Assembly: GCA_000954095.1 (NCBI GenBank)
Contig: JYNY01000084.1
Span: forward strand, 1 to 34,864
Direction of reading: 5' to 3'
DNA: 34,864 bases
From: Candidatus Omnitrophus magneticus
GTDB taxonomy: Bacteria; Omnitrophota; Gorgyraeia; Tantalellales; Tantalellaceae
How positions within the stretch are numbered: the stretch's first letter is position 1; every line of letters starts with the position of its first letter. Positions 1 through 7,850 of this stretch are shown here, piece by piece. Both the position numbers and the translations under genes were made by a program. The notes beneath the pieces are model-generated. The model ran no database searches. It had not been told where the DNA came from and saw only the letters and a list, made by a program, of their open reading frames with translations.

Positions 1-1283
1 TGATCCTGTCCGGTAAACGTCTAAAAAAATAAAGGGAATCACTCCAAAAATGTTAAAATGGGTAAAATGGAAACACGCTAAAACGCCCATAAAACAAGGA
101 GGATTCCCTATATGGCTAATTATAGCACGGTTTTTAATCAACTTTTAGCATTAATTCCGCGATATCATTTTGAACGTTTTGTAAATTCTTTTAATGGCGA
201 CCGTTATGTTAAGACTCTTAAATTCTGGAACCAGCTTGGATCTTTACTATACGCGCAAGCCTCCGGGAAAAAATCTTTGAGAGAAATTGTAAATGGACTA
301 GAAATAAATAATTCTAAGTTATACCATTTAGGATTATCGCCTGTTAAACGTTCTACGTTAGCAGATGCGAATAAAATAAGAAGTTATCAAATTTATGAAT
401 CATTATTTTACAAGATACTTTCCCAATGCAAAGATTTAACTCCGAAACATAAATTTCGTTTTAAGAATCCGCTATATACGATTGACGCTTCCACAATTGA
501 TGTATGTCTGGCTACATTTTCATGGGCGAAATTCAGAACTAAAAAAGGCGCTGTAAAAATACACTGCTTATTTGATCATTCAGGAGATATTCCCGATTTT
601 GCAGTGATAACTGAAGGGAATATTTCTGATATAAGAATAGCTAAGGATAAATTAAATATTAAACCGGACAGCATATATTGTTTTGACCGTGCGTATACAG
701 ACCTTGAACTATGGAGTAATATTGACTTTTCTAAGAGTTATTTTGTGACTAAATTAAAAAACAATCTAAAATATACAGTTCTCGGACAGCATCTAGAGGC
801 AATGAAAGACGGGATATTGTCTGATGAAAAAATAAAACTAGAAAATAAAAAATATGAAAAGAATTTAAGAATGATAAGATTTTTAGATGAAAAAAGTGAC
901 GAAGTAGTTAGTATTGTTACCAACAATTTTAAACTGTCAGCTAAAACGATCGTACAAATATATAAAACAAGATGGCAAATAGAAATATTTTTTAGATGGA
1001 TAAAACAGAATTTACAAATAAAAACATTTTTGGGAACAAGTAAAAATGCGGTGATGAGTCAAGTCTGGATAGCGATGATATATTATTTACTTTTGACATA
1101 TATAAAATACCAATCTAAATATGAAAAATCGTTATTTTATTTGCATAGGATAATAAAAGAAGCATTATTATCAAGGTTGACATTGATAGATCTGTTAAGC
1201 GCAACACCAGCCAGAATTTCTGATTTTAAAATTAAGGAATTTCAACTAGTTTTTTGGTGAAATAGTTTTATCGGACAGGATTG
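1..1283 (+). mobile_element. IS4-family insertion sequence
   Basis: The element is bounded by imperfect inverted repeats: ATCCTGTCCGGTAAA at 3-17 and its complement, with one G/A difference, at 1267-1281. One transposase gene fills it. The left end coincides with the window edge, so the outer flank and any target duplication cannot be seen. The right end sits inside the reading frame of a DUF4143-type ATPase remnant on the minus strand, so the insertion removed that gene's 3' end. In the leader, 33-45 is complementary to the Shine-Dalgarno segment 98-109. Confidence 0.88.
112..1260 (+). CDS. IS4-family DDE transposase
   Basis: 382-residue transposase catalysing cut-and-paste movement of the surrounding element. 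The N-terminal part (about 1-75) resembles the DUF4372 DNA-binding region of IS4-group transposases, and the rest is a DDE_Tnp_1 RNase H-like fold. Catalytic residues that can be placed are D125 (in YTIDAST), D192 (in CFDRAY) and E291. E291 lies in an exact Y-(2)-R-(3)-E-(6)-K signature, YKTRWQIEIFFRWIK, at about 284-298. The start is the ATG ten bases after AAGGAGG. The frame is intact and of normal family length, so the element may still be active. The Shine-Dalgarno sequence can be masked by an upstream complementary segment (33-45), which would damp translation from read-through transcripts. Confidence 0.93.
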   Translation: MANYSTVFNQLLALIPRYHFERFVNSFNGDRYVKTLKFWNQLGSLLYAQASGKKSLREIVNGLEINNSKLYHLGLSPVKRSTLADANKIRSYQIYESLFYKILSQCKDLTPKHKFRFKNPLYTIDASTIDVCLATFSWAKFRTKKGAVKIHCLFDHSGDIPDFAVITEGNISDIRIAKDKLNIKPDSIYCFDRAYTDLELWSNIDFSKSYFVTKLKNNLKYTVLGQHLEAMKDGILSDEKIKLENKKYEKNLRMIRFLDEKSDEVVSIVTNNFKLSAKTIVQIYKTRWQIEIFFRWIKQNLQIKTFLGTSKNAVMSQVWIAMIYYLLLTYIKYQSKYEKSLFYLHRIIKEALLSRLTLIDLLSATPARISDFKIKEFQLVFW

Positions 1284-1650
1284 GTGTTCTATTGATAGAT
1301 GTTTTGATATATTATTCCAAGAAATCTGTGAACCGTAAGTAGTGTTTATTCCTTTAAATATTTCATATAAATAGTTTTCGTTTTTATTATGTTTTAAAAT
1401 GTCTCCGATAATCCACTGAATATAAATATCGAAGATTGCTTTTGAAATAGTTTTTTTTATAAGGTATTCAGAGATAGCGGGTAAGTATCCTCCGTGTAAC
1501 AAGTATTCTTGTAAATATTCTGTAAGACGGCCATGAAATTTTTCGTAGTTTGTAATTTCGGTGTTGAGTGGCGTGTTTTTTATCGTGTCGCATAAAGTTG
1601 ATAATTCAGGAGCTCTCAACAATACAACTTCTCTGAAAGAAAGAGGATCC
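1284..1650 (-). pseudogene. Remnant of DUF4143-type ATP-binding protein
   Basis: About 120 codons on the minus strand between two insertion sequences, with no start of their own. The residues from EDPLSFREVVLL through LHGGYLPAISEY to TTYGSQISWNNISKHLSIEH match the region after the ATPase domain in AAA proteins with a C-terminal DUF4143 domain (PLSFRE, the GG(Y/F)P box, and the winged-helix segment SW..LSKHLSI). The Walker ATPase part is missing: it would lie across the IS21-family end near 1649. The 3' end is replaced by the IS4-family end at 1281, which adds about 14 foreign codons before a stop at 1242. Such proteins are often mobile or defence-associated; this copy is dead. Confidence 0.75.
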
Positions 1651-1747
1651 TCAAGGCTAAAATAAATTCCATACCCAAGGCGCAAGAAAATTCCATAGCG
1701 ATAAACCAATAAAAGTATTTGCTTTATTATGATGTTTATTTGAAGGT

Positions 1748-1785
1748 AGAAGGGGGATCCCCCTTCTAAAATTTTTATTTTTTTA
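1748..1785 (+). terminator. Rho-independent terminator in IS21 leader
   Basis: AGAAGGGGGATCCCCCTTCT at 1748-1767 is a perfect 20-base palindrome followed by a T-rich run (aaaatttttattttttt). It lies between the left terminal repeats and istA, so it would stop transcription entering from outside the element. Confidence 0.85.
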
Positions 1786-1801
1786 ACCTTCCATCCCTAT
1801 T

Positions 1802-1816
1802 TATAGTTAAACTATA
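1802..1816 (+). promoter_or_regulatory. Palindromic operator-like site before istA
   Basis: TATAGTT-A-AACTATA is a perfect 15-base palindrome directly upstream of the GGGGGTGG ribosome-binding site of istA. It is placed where a regulator or the transposase could bind, overlapping a plausible -10 region. Function is inferred from position only. Confidence 0.4.
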
Positions 1817-1832
1817 TACGGGGGTGGTTAAT

Positions 1833-3251
1833 ATGTTAGGAGTTGCCATGTATATTACTATTAAATCTTTACTTGAAAAAGGTCTTAACAAATCTCAAAT
1901 AGCGCGTGATGTTAAACATGATTGGAAAACTGTTGATAAGATAATTAAACGTATTAAATCTAATCAAAGTTTTCCAATCAAAAAACCTCATCCTCAAAAA
2001 CTCGATACCTATCGAGAACAAATTATTGAGTGGATGGAACAAGGATTAAGCGGGATTTTGATTTATCAAAAACTGCGTGAAATTGAAGTAAAAATATCTT
2101 ATTCAGCTATTAAACGCTTTTTAGCAGGTATTAAAAGGAAAGAAAATATATTTGTTCGCATTCATACAGAACCAGCAGAAGAAGCTCAAGTTGATTTTGG
2201 GTATATTGGCCTCACTACTGATATCAACGGGAAACGTCGTAAAACTTGGGTATTTAACATGAAACTGAGTTATTCTAGATTAGATTATTATGAAAAAACT
2301 TACGATCAAACAGTTGAAACTTTTATAAATTGTCATAAAAATGCTTTTAAATATTTTAGTGGCATACCTAAAACTGTTCGAATTGATAATTTAAAGGCAG
2401 CAATATTAGAAGCTAATTTTTATGAACCCATCTTTCAACAGCTTTATAAAGATTTTTCTGCGCATTATGGATTTACATCCATTCCGTGCAGAATTTATCG
2501 CCCCAACGATAAAGGTAAGGTAGAATCAGGGATAAAATATTTTAAAAACAATTTTGTATTAGGCCGGCAATTTAAAGATGGTGATGATTTAGACCGTCAG
2601 ATTTTATATTGGCTCGAAAACACTTGCAATCGCAGAGTTCACGGCACTACTCGGAAAATCCCTAAAGAAGTTTTTCATGCCGAAGAAAAACATTTATTAT
2701 TGCCGCTTCCTCTAAATAATTTTGAAATCGCTAAAGTCGGCACAAGAAAACTTTACCATGATTGCCATGTATTTATTGATTACAATTATTATTCTGCTCC
2801 TTTTGAATATGTAGGTAAAATACTTGAGATCGAAAAAACTAAATCTTTTGTCAAAATCTATTATGAAAATAAATTAATTGCTACTCATCCAACTATATCT
2901 GGTAAAGGTCTTTTCTCTACAAGCAACAGTCATTATCCAAAATATAAACTTTATTCCGAAACAGAATATCAAGAAAAATATCAAGCTAAAATGCACAATA
3001 TCGGACCTTTTGCTGAACAAATGTTTTTTGCTATTTTAAAAGACTCGCCTAATCTTTGGTCAAGGAAAGTACAAGGAATAATATCTTTATTAAATACATA
3101 TCCCGGCGGTGTCGTTGATTCTGCTTGTAAAAGAGCTCTTGCTTATCAAGTTTACAGTTACAAAATTATTAAAAAGATTTGCTCTAATGGCTCTTATTCT
3201 TTACCTGTCGAATTTGCAAAAGAGGAGGCGCTTGAATATGAATTCGCTTAA
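1833..3251 (+). CDS. istA: IS21-family transposase IstA
   Basis: 472 residues from the ATG at 1833, chosen because GGGGGTGG ends six bases upstream; the frame is also open to a GTG at 1824. IstA cuts and joins the element ends. The N-terminus holds a helix-turn-helix (KGLNKSQIARDVKHDWKTV) and a second DNA-binding stretch, followed by an rve-type integrase core with D121 (EAQVDFGY), D185 (VRIDNLKAA) and E231 (GKVESGIKYF). The C-terminal Mu-transposase-like beta-barrel region is present (NYYSAPFEYVGK). Length and order are normal for the family. The gene overlaps istB by 14 bases, the usual coupled arrangement, and no frameshift is seen. Confidence 0.93.
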   Translation: MLGVAMYITIKSLLEKGLNKSQIARDVKHDWKTVDKIIKRIKSNQSFPIKKPHPQKLDTYREQIIEWMEQGLSGILIYQKLREIEVKISYSAIKRFLAGIKRKENIFVRIHTEPAEEAQVDFGYIGLTTDINGKRRKTWVFNMKLSYSRLDYYEKTYDQTVETFINCHKNAFKYFSGIPKTVRIDNLKAAILEANFYEPIFQQLYKDFSAHYGFTSIPCRIYRPNDKGKVESGIKYFKNNFVLGRQFKDGDDLDRQILYWLENTCNRRVHGTTRKIPKEVFHAEEKHLLLPLPLNNFEIAKVGTRKLYHDCHVFIDYNYYSAPFEYVGKILEIEKTKSFVKIYYENKLIATHPTISGKGLFSTSNSHYPKYKLYSETEYQEKYQAKMHNIGPFAEQMFFAILKDSPNLWSRKVQGIISLLNTYPGGVVDSACKRALAYQVYSYKIIKKICSNGSYSLPVEFAKEEALEYEFA

Positions 3252-3981
3252 AAATAGATTAAAAGATTTTAAATTATCTGGAATCTGCAATTCTCTCGAA
3301 GAACGCTTGTCTTTAGCAAAACAAAAAAGTATGGGTTATTTAGAGTTCTTAGAACTATTAGTTGAGGATGAATATAATACTCGTAAAGATAATAGTTATA
3401 AAAAGAGATTCTCTCAAAGTAAACTGTCTTCTTATAAAACTATTGAAGATTTTGATTTTGCTTTCCAACCCTCAATTGATAAACGTTTAATCAATGATTG
3501 TTCTACTTGTTCATTTATTAGTGAAAAAAGAAATATCGTTTTTATCGGCAAACCGGGAACAGGCAAAACGCATCTCGCGATTGCTATCTCTATTAAAGCC
3601 TTAATGAAAGGATTTAAAGTTTTGTTTTCTTCTTGTTCTGAATTGTTATATACCTTAAATGCTTCTAAGGCGGATAATACTTATTTTAAAAAATTAGAAT
3701 ATTATTTATCTGCTGACTTATTAGTCCTAGATGAACTGGGTTTTAAAAAAATACCAAGCTATAGCGCTAATGATTTTTTTGAAATAATCTCTCGTAGATA
3801 TGAAAAAGGATCTTTAATTATTACTACAAATAAAACTTTTGAACAATGGACTGATATTTTCGATGACCATAATTTGGCTTCTGCTATTCTTGACAGGATT
3901 GTTCATTACTCTACTATTATCAACATATCAGGTCACAGCTATAGAGCTAAATCCTTAAAAAAGGGAGGTGATTCTAACTAG
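3238..3981 (+). CDS. istB: IS21-family helper ATPase IstB
   Basis: 247-residue AAA+ ATPase, the target-selection helper of IstA. The start at 3238 is preceded by AGAGGAGG at 3221-3228 and overlaps the end of istA, so translation is probably coupled; the longer open frame from 3109 would run far into istA without need. Walker A GKPGTGKT is at 104-111, Walker B LLVLDE at 161-166, followed by the sensor/arginine region SRRYEKGSLIITTNK. The N-terminal IstB domain (LKDFKLSGICNSLEERL) is present. Family length is normal. Confidence 0.93.
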   Translation: MNSLKNRLKDFKLSGICNSLEERLSLAKQKSMGYLEFLELLVEDEYNTRKDNSYKKRFSQSKLSSYKTIEDFDFAFQPSIDKRLINDCSTCSFISEKRNIVFIGKPGTGKTHLAIAISIKALMKGFKVLFSSCSELLYTLNASKADNTYFKKLEYYLSADLLVLDELGFKKIPSYSANDFFEIISRRYEKGSLIITTNKTFEQWTDIFDDHNLASAILDRIVHYSTIINISGHSYRAKSLKKGGDSN

Positions 3982-4048
3982 TTTTTTTTGTATTTACACT
4001 ATGGAATTTTCTTGCGCCTTGACTATGGATTTTTCATTGACTTTGAGG

Positions 4049-4578
4049 GTGAGTTAAATGGACTGCGCCTTGATGCCGAAAAACTGATACAGCTCGCTCT
4101 AAACAACACGATTACACAGGGATCTACCTACAAAACGAAGTTGTCGGGAATTGAAACGGAAATCAGGAAGGTTGAGGATGAGATTGATAAGCTACAAGCC
4201 CAGAAACGGGTTGCACAAATGAATGCCTCATCCGGTGAGTTTTTGCATTCAAATATACGCCTTGCTATGCAATGCCTTGATCAAGCCCCGCCAGAAGCCC
4301 AAAAAGGACTCCTGCAGGCCCTAATAAAGAACATTATTGTCTATGATGACAAGATAGCCGTGAACATGTATGTCGAAAACGCCTTGAGCGATACCATGCC
4401 CAAAGCGATTGCCCCCCTGCCTGCCGAAAATGAAAAAAGCCTTACCACGGGTCAAACCCGAGATAAGGCTTCTATGGCACCCACAAGCGAGGTTTCGCAG
4501 GGGCGTCAAATTTGGGGTGAGCGAGGGGATTTGAACCCCCGGCCGCCTGAGCCACAGTCAGGCGCTCTATCCAACTGA
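4049..4578 (+). pseudogene. C-terminal stump of large serine recombinase
   Basis: An open frame continues out of the IS21 right end with no start of its own. From about 4049 it encodes a coiled-coil stretch (KLSGIETEIRKVEDEIDKL) and the typical end of large serine recombinases (PPEAQKGLLQALIKNIIVYDDKIAVNMYV). The catalytic and zinc-ribbon domains are gone, cut away at the IS21 junction. Base composition looks richer in G+C than the neighbours, consistent with foreign origin. The frame runs on through the tRNA-His terminator and antisense through the tRNA itself (GERGDLNPRPPEPQ), so the last 30-40 codons may not be real protein. Its position at the 3' side of tRNA-His suggests an old integrative element. 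Confidence 0.7.
4433..4470 (-). terminator. Terminator downstream of tRNA-His
   Basis: On the minus strand AGCCTTA pairs with TAAGGCT, and inside it CGGGT pairs with ACCCG around a three-base loop, followed by six T residues. It lies 43 bases past the CCA end of tRNA-His and inside the 3' end of the recombinase remnant. Confidence 0.8.
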
Positions 4579-4590
4579 GCTACGCTCACC
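4513..4590 (-). tRNA. tRNA-His (GTG)
   Basis: Full cloverleaf on the minus strand. The acceptor is GTGAGCG/CGCTCAC, the anticodon loop CTGTGGC gives GTG, and the T-loop is TTCAAAT. The extra G-1 opposite C73, the identity mark of tRNA-His, is present, and CCA is encoded at 4515-4513. A sigma-70-like promoter lies upstream (4611-4638) and a terminator downstream (4433-4470). The 3' end adjoins a serine recombinase remnant. Confidence 0.95.
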
Positions 4591-4610
4591 ATCAAAAAAG
4601 AGAAAAACAT

Positions 4611-4638
4611 TTTATATTTTATGTTAAGTATAAGTCAA
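4611..4638 (-). promoter_or_regulatory. Promoter of tRNA-His
   Basis: On the minus strand TTGACT (4638-4633), a 16-base spacer and TATAAA (4616-4611) lie about 20 bases before the mature tRNA 5' end. Confidence 0.7.
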
Positions 4639-4688
4639 TACAAATATTCATTCCCGAGTGTTTAGGCGCATCTCCTTATCTTAAATCA

Positions 4689-4845
4689 ATAGCGAATAAT
4701 GCGAATCTCTCTGGCTAAAAGGCTTAAAAAAATTTTTGACGCATCTCATCAAATGGTGCGCCTACAAATTGTTTTAAGCCTTTTATCTCAAACATTTTAG
4801 CATTCTTTATCTATGTCCAAACGCAGGTTTTCGGTTAAATAGCTT
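4689..4845. repeat. 155-base structured intergenic repeat, copy 1
   Basis: First of three copies (others near 7613 and 11991). The outer stem AAAAGGCTTAAAA at 4717-4729 pairs perfectly over 13 bases with 4772-4784. An inner hairpin forms between 4738-4745 and 4755-4762 around the conserved loop TCATCAAAT. Conserved flanks follow on both sides (AGCGAATAATGCGAATCT on the left; TTTTATCTCAAACATTTTAG then TTCTTTAT and GGTTAAAT on the right). It lies between tRNA-His and the oxidoreductase gene. Confidence 0.85.
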
Positions 4846-4965
4846 CTCGCGTTTTTTTTGACTCCAAAATTTGGTGTTCTCTTAAACATTAGGTATCTTA
4901 TATCTTATAGAAAGAAAACTAATGGTGGTATTTAATATCTTAGATTATGAAGGGGGGAAATGCCA

Positions 4966-5976
4966 ATGGACGTTGTAATTGGAGTAATAGGCTGTGGATA
5001 TTGGGGAAAAAATTTAGTAAGAAATTTTATAGAGGCTGAAGAGTGCTGGCTACAAAGTATTTGCGATACAAGCGAAGCGACATTAAAAAAATTTGGAGTA
5101 AGGTATCCTTCTCTTGATAGGTTTACTAATTATAAAGATTTAATTTATTCCGATAAAATAAATACTGTAGTTGTGGCAACTCCTGTTCGTTATCATTATT
5201 TTCTGGCTAAAGAGGCGCTTCTTGCCGGGAAGAATGTGCTTGTTGAAAAACCGCTTGCCGCGTCAGTGAAAGAAGCTGAAGAACTTGTGGAACTTGCTGA
5301 CAAAAAAGGATTGGTTCTTATGGTTGACCATACTTTTTTGTACACGGGTTCTGTTCGTAAAATAAAAGAGCTTGTGGATGGCGGTCATATCGGGAACATA
5401 TTATATTACGATTCAGTCAGAGTTAATCTAGGACTTTTTCAGGAAGATATAAATGTAGTATGGGATCTTGCTCCGCACGACTTAAGCATAATGGATTATC
5501 TTTTAAAAGAAAAACCTATTTCAGTCAGGGCTATAGGCGCCGCGCATGTAAAAAAAGATATAGAAAATATCGGGTATTTGACTCTTAATTTCGCGAGCGA
5601 TTTAATAGCTCATTTTCATTTTAATTGGATGTCTCCGGTAAAAATACGGCTTGTTCTTATTTCAGGTTCAGAACAGATGGTCGTGTATGATGATCTTATG
5701 CCTAGTGAAAAAGTTAAAGTTTATGCCACCAAAGTCCGAGTAAATAATGGTGAGGATGAATCTTATAAACTTCATTATGATTACCGCGTAGGGGATATGT
5801 GGGCGCCAAAGGTAGATATGTCTGAAGCGTTGGGCCGGATGTGTAAAGATTTCGCGCTTTCAATAAAGGAAAAAAGAAAACCGTTATCTGACGCGGATTC
5901 AGGCCTTCGTATTGTGCGTATTTTAGAAGCCGCTCAAAAATCAATAAAAAGTAATGGGGAAGAAGTAAAGTTGTGA
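4966..5976 (+). CDS. Gfo/Idh/MocA-family oxidoreductase
   Basis: 336 residues from the ATG at 4966; AAGGGGGG ends eight bases upstream, while the in-frame ATG at 4960 sits too close to it. NAD(P)-dependent sugar or sugar-nucleotide dehydrogenase family. The N-terminal Rossmann fold carries GVIGCGYWGKN (residues 6-16). The family EKP signature (NVLVEKPLA) and the conserved His of WDLAPHDLSIMDYL in the C-terminal alpha/beta domain are present. Relatives of this subtype are often in surface-polysaccharide clusters, but here it stands alone after a structured repeat and converges on malic enzyme, so the substrate cannot be told. A downstream palindrome (6154-6187) can end transcription. Confidence 0.85.
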   Translation: MDVVIGVIGCGYWGKNLVRNFIEAEECWLQSICDTSEATLKKFGVRYPSLDRFTNYKDLIYSDKINTVVVATPVRYHYFLAKEALLAGKNVLVEKPLAASVKEAEELVELADKKGLVLMVDHTFLYTGSVRKIKELVDGGHIGNILYYDSVRVNLGLFQEDINVVWDLAPHDLSIMDYLLKEKPISVRAIGAAHVKKDIENIGYLTLNFASDLIAHFHFNWMSPVKIRLVLISGSEQMVVYDDLMPSEKVKVYATKVRVNNGEDESYKLHYDYRVGDMWAPKVDMSEALGRMCKDFALSIKEKRKPLSDADSGLRIVRILEAAQKSIKSNGEEVKL

Positions 5977-6101
5977 GATTAACTAATATTTCGTAATAGG
6001 CCTTCGGCAAAATGTTCCTAAATTTTTAATACTACTGTGTTTCATTCGCGGAAGTGTCCAGAGCGTATTACAGAAATAAAGTTGTGATTTTAAATTATCC
6101 A

Positions 6102-6136
6102 GAAAAATGTAGCGCAATAGGGGAATTACATTTTTC
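6102..6136. repeat. Hairpin between convergent genes
   Basis: GAAAAATGTA at 6102-6111 pairs with TACATTTTTC at 6127-6136 around a 15-base loop. The 210-base gap 5977-6187 otherwise contains only this and the terminator at 6154-6187; no gene is seen. Confidence 0.5.
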
Positions 6137-6153
6137 GGGTTTAATACAGGGAT

Positions 6154-6187
6154 AAAAATTGAGCGAAGTGCATTAGCGCGATTTTTT
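6154..6187. terminator. Bidirectional terminator
   Basis: AAAAATTGAGC pairs with GCGCGATTTTT (wobble and one mismatch), with A and T runs on the two sides. It lies just past the malic enzyme stop and 180 bases past the convergent oxidoreductase, so it could serve both. Confidence 0.6.
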
Positions 6188-7474
6188 TTATTTTTCATTA
6201 GTCCGCGAATTATACTCCGGCACTTCTTTCAGTCTCGCCACTCCTTCTTTTATAGCTGTTAGAGCTACTCTTTTTGATTCCCATTCTTTTATTCTCGGGT
6301 CAAATGGTGTTGGTATTAAATAATCAGGACCGAATGTAAAGTCACGGTTATACGCCTTTTTTACTTTTTCAGGCACGTTTCCTATTCTCGCGAGTTCCGC
6401 TAACGCGCTTGACGCGGCTATTTTCATTCCCATGGTAATACGTTTCGCGCGAACATCAAGAGCTCCTCTAAAAATAAAAGGGAATCCTAATACATTGTTA
6501 ATTTGATTGGGATAATCAGATCTGCCGGTTGCCATGATATATTTACGGCCTTTCATGGCTTTTTCAACTATTTCAGGCATGATTTCAGGAACAGGGTTTG
6601 CCATAGCGAATATCGCGGGATATTCTGACATAGTTTCGACCATTTCTCCTGTAACACAGTCTGCTACGGAAACTCCTATAAAAACGTCAGCGTTTTTCAT
6701 GGCGTCAGCCAGTGTTTTTAAACCAGTTGATACGGCATGTTTCTTTTTGTGCAGATTTAAGTCATTTCTATTGACGGTTAAAATTCCTTTACTGTCGCAA
6801 ATCATTATTTTTGTTCCGCCTTCTGTTTTAATCATATCAGCTATTCTAAGACCGGCGGCACCCGCGCCGTTTATAACAATGGAAAGGTTTTTTATATTTT
6901 TGCCGGTTATAACGCAATAATTTTTTAAAGCAGCTAATGTTATAATTGCCGTACCCCATTGATCATCGTGAAATACAGGAATATCAAGCATTTCCTGTAG
7001 TTGGTCTTCAACGTCGAAACATTCAGGCCCCGCGATATCTTCAAGATTAATTCCGCCGTACATACATGACAGGCGCGATGTGGTCTCTACTAATTTTTGA
7101 ATATCTGTTCTTTCTGTTGCGGGATTGATTACGCCTTCAAGCGGGACCGGCCAAGCATCGACATCCGCGAATGTTTTAAAAAGAATTGCCTTGCCTTCCA
7201 TGACAGGGATGGATGCTTTAGGCCCGATATTGCCTAGCCCTAGAACCGCGGTTCCGTCAGTAACAACCGCTACTAGATTGCCTTTACTTGTTAATGAATA
7301 AGCCTTTTCTTCGTCATTGTGTATTTCTTCGCAGATCGCGGCTACACCGGGTGTATAGGCAATACTTAAATCTCTTTGATTAGAAAGGCTTTTTAAAATA
7401 TTTAATCCTATTTTTCCGCCAAGATGATACTCGAGTATTTCTTCTTTAGTTATATTGAATTTATTCGGTTGCAT
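6188..7474 (-). CDS. NAD(P)-dependent malic enzyme
   Basis: 428 residues; oxidative decarboxylation of malate to pyruvate, linking the C4 acid pool to pyruvate with NAD(P)H formation. It is the short bacterial form, without the C-terminal phosphotransacetylase-like domain of MaeB. Visible family residues are Y40 in YTPGVA, K95 in the MEGKAILFK segment, the metal-binding E145/D146 ([11 protein letters not shown]) and D170/D171 (HDDQWGTA), the Rossmann motif GAGAAG at 203-208, and the [13 protein letters not shown] box. The start ATG has AAAGGA seven bases upstream. It is divergent from metH across a 376-base gap that contains repeat copy 2. No partner genes adjoin it. Confidence 0.93.
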   Translation of the reverse strand: MQPNKFNITKEEILEYHLGGKIGLNILKSLSNQRDLSIAYTPGVAAICEEIHNDEEKAYSLTSKGNLVAVVTDGTAVLGLGNIGPKASIPVMEGKAILFKTFADVDAWPVPLEGVINPATERTDIQKLVETTSRLSCMYGGINLEDIAGPECFDVEDQLQEMLDIPVFHDDQWGTAIITLAALKNYCVITGKNIKNLSIVINGAGAAGLRIADMIKTEGGTKIMICDSKGILTVNRNDLNLHKKKHAVSTGLKTLADAMKNADVFIGVSVADCVTGEMVETMSEYPAIFAMANPVPEIMPEIVEKAMKGRKYIMATGRSDYPNQINNVLGFPFIFRGALDVRAKRITMGMKIAASSALAELARIGNVPEKVKKAYNRDFTFGPDYLIPTPFDPRIKEWESKRVALTAIKEGVARLKEVPEYNSRTNEK

Positions 7475-7612
7475 ATAGTTCCTTTCATGTGTTTTGATTG
7501 ACAGTTTTTAAGGAAAGCTAATAATAATCATTGATTTTAAAAAAGTAAAGAGAAAATTTATTCACATTTATAAAAAAAAAGGATACTATTATACCCAAAA
7601 ACTGCAAATGCC

Positions 7613-7771
7613 CATGACAAATAACTCTAATCTGTCCGGCTAAAAGGTTTAAAACAATTCTTGACGCACCTCATCAAATGGTGCGCCTACGAATTTTTTT
7701 AAGCCGTTTATCTCAAACATCTTAGCTTTCGTTATTCATGTTCAACTGTAGCTTTTGGGTTATAGAATAAT
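7613..7771. repeat. 155-base structured intergenic repeat, copy 2
   Basis: Second copy, between divergent malic enzyme and metH. The outer stem 7642-7654 pairs with 7697-7709; where copy 1 has C, this copy has T facing G, so pairing is kept as a wobble, and one A/G mismatch is present. The inner hairpin GACGCACC/GGTGCGCC keeps the TCATCAAAT loop. A separate small hairpin CACATC-ATTA-GATGTG lies at 7806-7821 in the metH leader. Confidence 0.85.
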
Positions 7772-7850
7772 CAAATTGTTGGAACGTTCATTGTAAGAGG
7801 TTTTACACATCATTAGATGTGATATTGTAAAGAGATGGTAAAAAAATATT

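Larger units (their letters stand above)
1649..4048 (+). mobile_element. IS21-family insertion sequence (istA-istB)
   Basis: Two-gene element with inverted ends. A 22-base segment at 1676-1697 is repeated exactly in inverse orientation at 4000-4021. A second TCCATA box lies just outside each copy, as in the multiple terminal repeats of IS21 elements. Similarity between the two ends stops around TTGAGG, giving estimated limits of 1649 and 4048. The flanks belong to unrelated genes (ATPase remnant on the left, serine recombinase remnant on the right) and no target duplication is evident, so a deletion or rearrangement has probably occurred across the element. Confidence 0.85.

Noticed and set aside
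3988..4578. Whole open frame as one 196-residue protein
   Set aside because: Its first 20 residues are the IS21 terminal repeat and its last part is the antisense of tRNA-His (the GERGDLNPRP artefact); only the middle is a recombinase remnant.
7613..7850. Cobalamin or SAM riboswitch before metH
   Set aside because: The structured part is the same dispersed repeat found at two unrelated loci, and no B12-box or SAM-I core could be recognised.
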